A stretch of DNA of 64,000 nucleotides from Bacteroidota bacterium. Lineage in GTDB: Bacteria > Bacteroidota > Bacteroidia > Flavobacteriales > Weeksellaceae. Where the stretch lies: NCBI GenBank assembly GCA_023393915.1, contig JAEXBS010000096.1, forward strand, positions 62,001 through 126,000. Reading direction: 5' to 3'. The number at the start of each line of letters is the position of its first letter. Within the stretch, counting starts at the first letter, position 1. Below the pieces are notes generated by a model. It was not told the origin of the DNA. It searched no databases and worked only from the letters and a program-made list of their open reading frames with translations. This document shows positions 58,662 to 64,000 of the stretch, piece by piece. Made by a program: the position numbers and the translations under genes.

Positions 58662-61340
58662 ATGATGAATCCCCGTTACTCACGAATTCTGGTTCTAGCA
58701 CTTTCTATAATAATGCTTCTTTCTGCATTAGGGAACCTTATTTTTACTTTATTCTTACGTCATGAACTCCCTAATTTAATAAAGAAAAACAGCCATTACT
58801 CAATAAATTATTCTTCTCTTGATGTTGAACTGGGTAGCGGTGCGATTCTAGCAAAAAAGGTTCAAGTAAAATCCAAGAATCCATCGAATAATGAAGTAAT
58901 CGGACTCGAGGGAAGTGTAGAAGAGCTTTCAATTAAAAACCTTGGCCTAATAAGATTAGTCACTAAGGGGCGTTTTCAGGCAAGTGATTTAATACTTCAT
59001 TCTCCAAATTTAACCCTGACCCTTGCAAAACCCGTTGATAGCAAGACAGGAAAAAAGCGCAGTCCGATGCCTTTTCGAAACATTTTGATTAGCAATGGAA
59101 AAATTGAAATCTTTCGGCATACTAAGCAAAATTTTCTAAAGGTTAGTAATCTTGACCTCGAGGTTTCGGGATTAAAACTATCGGAGCAGGGAATTAAGTC
59201 TGAACTTCCAGTCGTATTTGATAACTACTCTATTGCAGGAAAAAACTTCGCCTTTTGGGCTGACGACCTCTATCGTATAGCCGCGAAAGAGGTCACTACA
59301 GAGGAAGGGAAAATGAGTATAAAACTCTTTGAGATACAACCTCAAATACCTTACAATCAATTTATTACAAACTATCCAAATAAAAGCAACTACATTCACT
59401 TAATAGCAAAAGAATTAAATTTCACTGATATAGCGCTCAATAAAAACAAGCTAGCACTCTCACAAGCAGTTTTAGAAAGTCCGGAACTAATCATTCAATC
59501 GGGTAACGCAAAAAAAAGTAAATCAGATAATAAAAAATTCAAGTATATATTTGATCTTAAGGGTCTTGAACTTAACAATGCAAAAATTCAACTACTAAAA
59601 AAAGACGGTTCTGCCATGTTTCAAGCTGAGGACCTAGATCTTGTTGCTGATAATATTTTGGTGGATGAAAAAACAACACAAGCCTCAATTCCATTTTCCT
59701 ACAATAAATTTGAGATTAACGGTCAAAACCTTTCTCTATTCACAAAGAACCAAAAAATCCAACTAAAACAGCTCCAAATTACACCGGAATTAATTGAAAC
59801 AAACTCCATTAATTTTTCTGCACTTAATACCTCTTCAAAATCAGCCTCGATTCAAGGTAAAGTAGACAAGCTCCAATTATTGATTAATAAATGGTCCTAT
59901 ACCCATGGGGAATTGCAATTAGATGCTTCGAGACTTTCGGCACACGGAGCTCGTCTTAAAATCAATACCAGCTCATCCAACAAACAACCAAATAAAAAAA
60001 GGAAGGGAATCCAAGGTTTTCATTTTCCTTTAACTCTTAATCAACTATATATTAGCGGCCCAGAGATCCAGATTTTTTCAGGAGTGAAAAGCCAAAAACT
60101 ACAACAGGTTAAGATCACTGGTAGAAACCTGAAAATCACTGAGCAAAGTAGCAGCAGTGGCTTTCCTATAATTGCAGAAGATTACTTAGTTGAGTTTAAA
60201 AATTACGATAATCGACTTAACGAATTTTATAAACTGGCAATTAATAATTTCCAATTAAAGAAAAACAGTATTGTACTTTCGGGTCTAGAACTTTCTCCCT
60301 TGATGTCAAGACAGGAATTTATTCGCAAAATCCCAACCGAGCGTGATTTGTATTCCTTAAAAGCCAAAGAAATTCGTTTGTTGGGTCCTATGGAACTTCT
60401 GGCAGATCAAAAGTATATCGATGCTAATTCACTACTCATTTCAGGTTTAAATGCACAAATCTTTCGTAGTAAAATCCCACCTGATGATAAGAAAGTAAAA
60501 CCGATGTACTCTCAGATGCTCCGAGAAATAAAAATGCCTTTGAGAATCAAAACGATGAAAATCGCCAATTCAAAATTGGTTTACGAAGAGGATACTCGGA
60601 AAAGTGATGGACCGGGAAAACTCGTATTTAGTGATCTCAATCTTGAGTTAAGCAATTTGAACTCCGGGAAAAAAGCACCGTTTGAAATACCTATTCAAAT
60701 AACCACAAAATTCATGGATGTCTCGCCAATGGAAGTAAACTGGGCACTTAATACCGCTTCGAAGACGGATCAATTTACTATCGAAGGGGATGTGAAAAAT
60801 CTTCCAGCAGAGCATATCAATGCTTTTGTTGAACCCTATTTAAAAATAAGAACGACGGGCTATATTGAACAACTTGCCTTTGACTTTAACGGAAACCGCT
60901 CCACTCTTGGCGGGACAGTAAAAATGAAACACAAGGATCTAAAAGTAGAAGTGCTTAAAGAAACTGGAGAGACCAATGTTTTACTTTCTGCAGTCGCAAA
61001 TCTTGTGGTAAAATCCAATTCTAATCCTTATCCTGAAAGTGTATCGATTGAAGCCATTGAGCGCGACACCAGTAAATCATTCTTTAATTTCTTTTGGAAG
61101 GGTGTTGAGCTTGGACTTAAGAAAACATTAATAGGCAATAATGTTGAGAAAACGGAGGCTGCTGCTAAAAATACTGTAGAGACAACGAAAGAAACGGTCG
61201 AACAAATTAAATCAGACCTCTCAACAGCAAAAGAACAGGTTCAACAGAAAGTTTCTGAGAAAAAGGAAAAAGCCCAAGCTCAAAAGAAAAGATCGGGCCT
61301 TAGAAACCTATTTCGAAAAAAAGAGAAGAAAGAAGAATAA
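58662..61340 (+). CDS. Large AsmA/DUF748-like envelope protein with C-terminal coiled coil
   Basis: An 892-residue protein with a single N-terminal transmembrane anchor (ILVLALSIIMLLSALGNLIF, about residues 8-27) followed by a very long, beta-strand-rich periplasmic part. Segments such as DVELGSGAILAKKVQV and the repeated 'LDLEVSGLKLSEQG / LDLVADNILVDEK' pattern resemble AsmA/DUF748 proteins, which are thought to bridge the envelope and move or organise lipids. The last 80 residues are a charged, Ala/Lys/Glu-rich helix (NTVETTKETVEQIKSDLSTA) ending in a basic patch. I recognise no enzyme motif. The AsmA-like role is inferred from architecture. Confidence 0.78.
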   Translation: MMNPRYSRILVLALSIIMLLSALGNLIFTLFLRHELPNLIKKNSHYSINYSSLDVELGSGAILAKKVQVKSKNPSNNEVIGLEGSVEELSIKNLGLIRLVTKGRFQASDLILHSPNLTLTLAKPVDSKTGKKRSPMPFRNILISNGKIEIFRHTKQNFLKVSNLDLEVSGLKLSEQGIKSELPVVFDNYSIAGKNFAFWADDLYRIAAKEVTTEEGKMSIKLFEIQPQIPYNQFITNYPNKSNYIHLIAKELNFTDIALNKNKLALSQAVLESPELIIQSGNAKKSKSDNKKFKYIFDLKGLELNNAKIQLLKKDGSAMFQAEDLDLVADNILVDEKTTQASIPFSYNKFEINGQNLSLFTKNQKIQLKQLQITPELIETNSINFSALNTSSKSASIQGKVDKLQLLINKWSYTHGELQLDASRLSAHGARLKINTSSSNKQPNKKRKGIQGFHFPLTLNQLYISGPEIQIFSGVKSQKLQQVKITGRNLKITEQSSSSGFPIIAEDYLVEFKNYDNRLNEFYKLAINNFQLKKNSIVLSGLELSPLMSRQEFIRKIPTERDLYSLKAKEIRLLGPMELLADQKYIDANSLLISGLNAQIFRSKIPPDDKKVKPMYSQMLREIKMPLRIKTMKIANSKLVYEEDTRKSDGPGKLVFSDLNLELSNLNSGKKAPFEIPIQITTKFMDVSPMEVNWALNTASKTDQFTIEGDVKNLPAEHINAFVEPYLKIRTTGYIEQLAFDFNGNRSTLGGTVKMKHKDLKVEVLKETGETNVLLSAVANLVVKSNSNPYPESVSIEAIERDTSKSFFNFFWKGVELGLKKTLIGNNVEKTEAAAKNTVETTKETVEQIKSDLSTAKEQVQQKVSEKKEKAQAQKKRSGLRNLFRKKEKKEE

Positions 61341-61366
61341 CCCTCTAACTAAAAAGGAACAATTAC

Positions 61367-61711
61367 CTAATCTATTTTTAAGCTATCGTCTTCATCCACA
61401 GGAATTGCGCGGATAAATTTGTCGAATTTTTCCCCCTCATAATTACTTTCTGCACCATAAGAGTCGATAATCATACCTAGATTATCGTTCTTGTCTTTTA
61501 CCACATACAACACAGCATTGTCATCTGGACTACTGTCGCCTTCGAAGCGATAGGATCTGAGAATTTGCATGTCTTGTGGCTGAAGAATCTCATCTTCTTG
61601 AGCAAAACACATTTCTCCCTTTTCATTCATTCTAAATTCTTCTACGATTCCTCTTGCTCTAAGAGTTTCCATTACTTGACTAAGGGTTTTCATTGGCTTT
61701 TGATCAGACAT
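61367..61711 (-). CDS. Small conserved Bacteroidota protein, function unknown
   Basis: A 114-residue cytosolic protein with the recurring pattern SQVMETLRARGIVEEFRM (about residues 10-27), YRFEGDSSPDDNAVLYVV (about 54-71) and IDSYGAESN near the end. I recall similar proteins in Bacteroidota databases labelled phosphoribosylpyrophosphate synthetase. That label is not supported, since no PRPP motif is present and the real prs gene is at 1920-2858. It is probably a monomeric alpha-beta domain. Confidence 0.82.
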   Translation of the reverse strand: MSDQKPMKTLSQVMETLRARGIVEEFRMNEKGEMCFAQEDEILQPQDMQILRSYRFEGDSSPDDNAVLYVVKDKNDNLGMIIDSYGAESNYEGEKFDKFIRAIPVDEDDSLKID

Positions 61712-61810
61712 AATCTACGATTTTAAATGTTTAATTATCAACATCAAATACCGTGCAAGTATCAAAACAGAGGGAGAAAATTGAAAAATTTTCATCAAAT
61801 CGTGAAATGA

Positions 61811-61838
61811 CAAAGCACCCCACTTCTGAGGTGCTTTG
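61811..61838. terminator. Hairpin after the prolyl oligopeptidase gene
   Basis: A 9-bp stem CAAAGCACC / GGTGCTTTG with a 10-nt loop, 33 bp past the stop codon. The minus-strand tail is only moderately T-rich (TCATTTC). Confidence 0.6.
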
Positions 61839-61870
61839 ATTATAAAACTAATAGGATTTCTTTTTCTCTC

Positions 61871-63988
61871 TTACAAAGCTGAAATTCCCATTTCACTTAA
61901 AGTGAAACTCAATTTGTCTGCATTTTCATTTATTAACTGCTCCGTGGATTTACCAGCTCCGTGTCCACCACTAGTTTCTACTCTAAGTAAAATAGGGTTA
62001 CTACACTTTTGCATAGCTTGAAGTTCAGCTCCAAATTTAAATGAATGTGCTGGCACTACTCTATCGTCATGATCTCCAGTGGTGATCATAGTAGATGGAT
62101 AGCAAGTGCCTTCTTTTACATTATGAAGTGGCGAATACGATTTTAAATACTTAAACATTTCTTTGCTGTCTTCTGCGGTTCCGTAATCGTAAGCCCATCC
62201 CGCTCCAGCAGTAAATTTATTATATCGAAGCATATCTAAAACTCCTACAGCAGGAAGTGCAACTTGAGCTAAATCAGGTCTCATTGTCATTGTTGCTCCT
62301 ACAAGAAGTCCTCCGTTGGATCCACCTGAAAGTGCTAAATATTCTTTTGAAGTATAACCTTGGTCTTTTAGGTACTGAGCAGCCGCAATAAAATCTTCAA
62401 ATACATTAATTTTTTGCTGTTTAGTTCCTGCATCATGCCACTTTTTACCGTACTCTCCACCACCTCGAATGTTTGGAACCGCATAGATCCCTCCATTATC
62501 CATCCAAACTGCATTTACAACCGAAAAAGAAGGCATCAAGCTAATATTAAATCCTCCATAAGAATAAAGAATTGTTGGATTTTTTCCATCTTTCTTAAGT
62601 CCTTTTTTATAAGAAATCATCATAGGAACCCTAGTCCCGTCTTTCGAAGTATAGAATACTTGCTCAGAAACATAATCTGCTGGATTAAATTTCACTTGAG
62701 GTTGGTAATACAACTCAGAGGAACCGGACTCTACATTGTATTTAAAAGTGCTTCCTGGAGTAATGTAATTACTGAAAGAGTAATACAATTCTTTTTCGTT
62801 CTCTTTACCGTAAAATCCTCCGGCAGTACCTTTACCTGGAAGTGAAATTTCTCTGATTAATTTTCCTTGATAATCCAGTTGCTTTACAACAGAAACGGCA
62901 TCCTGCATATAGCGTGCAAACAGATACCCTCCACCCGTTGAAATACTTAGTACATTTTCACTCTCAGGCACCACATCGCTCCATTGGGCAAGATTACCGA
63001 TGTTAGTTTTTACGAGTCTTTTATTGGGTGCATTTTTATCTGTGATTAAATAGATTTCATCCCCTTTGGAATCCACAAAATCAGTATTTACTTCAAATCC
63101 TGTTTGAATCGGAACAAAATCTGAGTTCCCTCTTAGATCCTTGATATAAAGTTCATTTCCATTAGTTGCATTGGAAGCACTTAGAATCAGGTAGTTTTGA
63201 TCATCAGAAACCCCAATTCCCATATATCTTCTTTTGAAGTCCTCGCCACCAATAATAAGCTGATCTTCTTTCTGGCTGGTTCCTAGCTTATGGAAATACA
63301 CCTTATGAGTATCGGTCTTGGCGGAAAGTACACTTCCTTCAGGCTTGTCATAACTTGAATAAAAGAACCCTTCATTCTTTAACCATGACGCGCCACTAAA
63401 CTTCACATCAACAATTGCTTGATCGATTTGCTTTTTGGATTCTGCATCAAGGATAATGATTTTGTTCCAATCACTTCCTCCTTCAGAAATTGAATACGCT
63501 ACTAATGATCCATCTTTGGAGAAAGATAAACCTGCAAGTGAAGTAGTTCCGTCTTTAGAAAAGGTATTGGGATCCAAAAACACTTCAGTATTGCCCTTAC
63601 TATCTGTTCTATATAATACCGATTGAGCTTGAAGTCCGTCATTTTTGTAAAAATACGTATAGTTTCCTTCTTTAAAAGGTGCTCCTACTCGTTCGTAGTT
63701 CCATATCTCTTCTAACTGACCTTTAATCTGATCTCTAAATGGTATTTTAGAAAGATAATCATTTGTGAATGCAACTTGCGATTTCACCCATTGCTTTGTG
63801 TCCTCTGCTCTGTCGTCCTCAAGCCAACGGTAAGGATCTGCAACCGACTCACCAAAATAGGTGTCAACCGTATTTGTCTTTTTTGTTTCTGGGTAGTTCA
63901 AAGCTGTACCGGTTTCATTTGTAGGTGTTGTAGCACAAGAGCTTAGACCAAGGGTCAAAATAGCAAGCACTGGAAAAGTTGATTTCAT
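61871..63988 (-). CDS. Prolyl oligopeptidase family serine peptidase (S9A), lipoprotein
   Basis: A 705-residue peptidase cleaving after proline in short peptides. The N-terminus is a lipoprotein signal (LAILTLGLSSCATT, lipobox Cys at about residue 18), so it should be anchored in the envelope. A beta-propeller domain (about 60-420) includes DPYRWLEDDRAEDTKQWV (about 51-68). The C-terminal hydrolase domain has the nucleophile Ser in ALSGGSNGGLL (about 548-558), the acid in GDHDDRVVPAHSFK (about 637-650) and the His in TSGGHGAGKST (about 673-683). The start codon lies 12 bp inside the window edge, so the promoter is not visible. Confidence 0.95.
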   Translation of the reverse strand: MKSTFPVLAILTLGLSSCATTPTNETGTALNYPETKKTNTVDTYFGESVADPYRWLEDDRAEDTKQWVKSQVAFTNDYLSKIPFRDQIKGQLEEIWNYERVGAPFKEGNYTYFYKNDGLQAQSVLYRTDSKGNTEVFLDPNTFSKDGTTSLAGLSFSKDGSLVAYSISEGGSDWNKIIILDAESKKQIDQAIVDVKFSGASWLKNEGFFYSSYDKPEGSVLSAKTDTHKVYFHKLGTSQKEDQLIIGGEDFKRRYMGIGVSDDQNYLILSASNATNGNELYIKDLRGNSDFVPIQTGFEVNTDFVDSKGDEIYLITDKNAPNKRLVKTNIGNLAQWSDVVPESENVLSISTGGGYLFARYMQDAVSVVKQLDYQGKLIREISLPGKGTAGGFYGKENEKELYYSFSNYITPGSTFKYNVESGSSELYYQPQVKFNPADYVSEQVFYTSKDGTRVPMMISYKKGLKKDGKNPTILYSYGGFNISLMPSFSVVNAVWMDNGGIYAVPNIRGGGEYGKKWHDAGTKQQKINVFEDFIAAAQYLKDQGYTSKEYLALSGGSNGGLLVGATMTMRPDLAQVALPAVGVLDMLRYNKFTAGAGWAYDYGTAEDSKEMFKYLKSYSPLHNVKEGTCYPSTMITTGDHDDRVVPAHSFKFGAELQAMQKCSNPILLRVETSGGHGAGKSTEQLINENADKLSFTLSEMGISAL

Positions 63989-64000
63989 AAAAATTCATTT

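Noticed and set aside
62414..62845. 143-codon plus-strand frame opposite the prolyl oligopeptidase gene
   Set aside because: Antisense to conserved propeller and hydrolase sequence, with basic, low-complexity composition typical of shadow frames.
1..64000. CRISPR arrays, tRNA or rRNA genes, insertion sequences, prophage
   Set aside because: No regularly spaced repeats, no cloverleaf or rRNA-like sequence in the short gaps, and no transposase, integrase or phage structural motif were seen in any frame.

Overview
The window is a stretch of mostly core chromosome from a member of the Bacteroidota, most likely class Flavobacteriia. This rests on several things: the low GC content; promoters with the Bacteroidota -7 element TAnnTTTG and almost no Shine-Dalgarno sequences; a GLPGLI-family protein; the prs-rplY and CBS-nadK gene pairs; DUF2795 next to secA; a DUF6973 protein; and a PASTA-tailed FtsI in a dcw cluster that ends in ftsZ-yqeY. 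I cannot place it below class or order. No rRNA, tRNA, CRISPR array, insertion sequence, prophage or replication origin was seen.

Layout. 1-1623: an ECF sigma factor gene coupled to a membrane-anchored partner that runs off the left edge, then a small lipoprotein gene. 1920-4658: prs, rplY and a GLPGLI protein. 4850-13340: Fe-S cluster assembly, with a SufA-type carrier and sufB, sufC and sufD, then an orphan zincin-like protein. An opposite-strand block follows (an M20 amidohydrolase and an MFS transporter broken by two lesions), then an exonuclease and a SufT-like DUF59 protein. sufS and sufE are absent from the window. 13417-25323: metabolism and information processing, with a rhodanese-type sulfurtransferase, HMG-CoA lyase-like protein, pepT, an LpxH-like phosphatase, thiL, a thioesterase, a flavoprotein, mutS, a SpoU methyltransferase, a CBS protein and nadK. 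25389-32227: fbaA, accD, a DUF6973 protein, an M14 carboxypeptidase-like protein, a fused SpmA-SpmB protein with a small partner, and a bacilliredoxin.

32440-48550 is one long minus-strand division and cell-wall (dcw) cluster: mraZ-rsmH-ftsL-ftsI-murE-mraY-murD-ftsW-murG-murC-ftsQ-ftsA-ftsZ-yqeY. It makes lipid II from UDP-MurNAc through the Mur ligases, MraY and MurG, and couples it to the FtsQ/L/W/I/A/Z divisome. murF, ddl and murB are not in it. Upstream of mraZ is a 10-bp-periodic set of TGGGA-type boxes, the expected MraZ operator. 48804-63988 holds an alpha/beta hydrolase, engB, a GNAT protein, an M50-like membrane protease, msrA, a ROK kinase, secA, a DUF2795 protein, a nucleotide-sugar epimerase, a DUF2797 protein, a large AsmA-like protein, a small conserved protein and a prolyl oligopeptidase.

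No new multi-gene system stands out. The observations most worth following are the two-lesion MFS pseudogene beside a possible rearrangement of the suf locus, the MraZ operator with a nearly leaderless mraZ transcript, the mutually overlapping mutS and spoU-methyltransferase promoters, the palindrome enclosing the ECF sigma promoter, and the short SecA C-terminus. Several start codons were moved downstream because an in-frame promoter element or the family's usual N-terminus lies inside the longest reading frame. Statements about families are from memory, without database searches.
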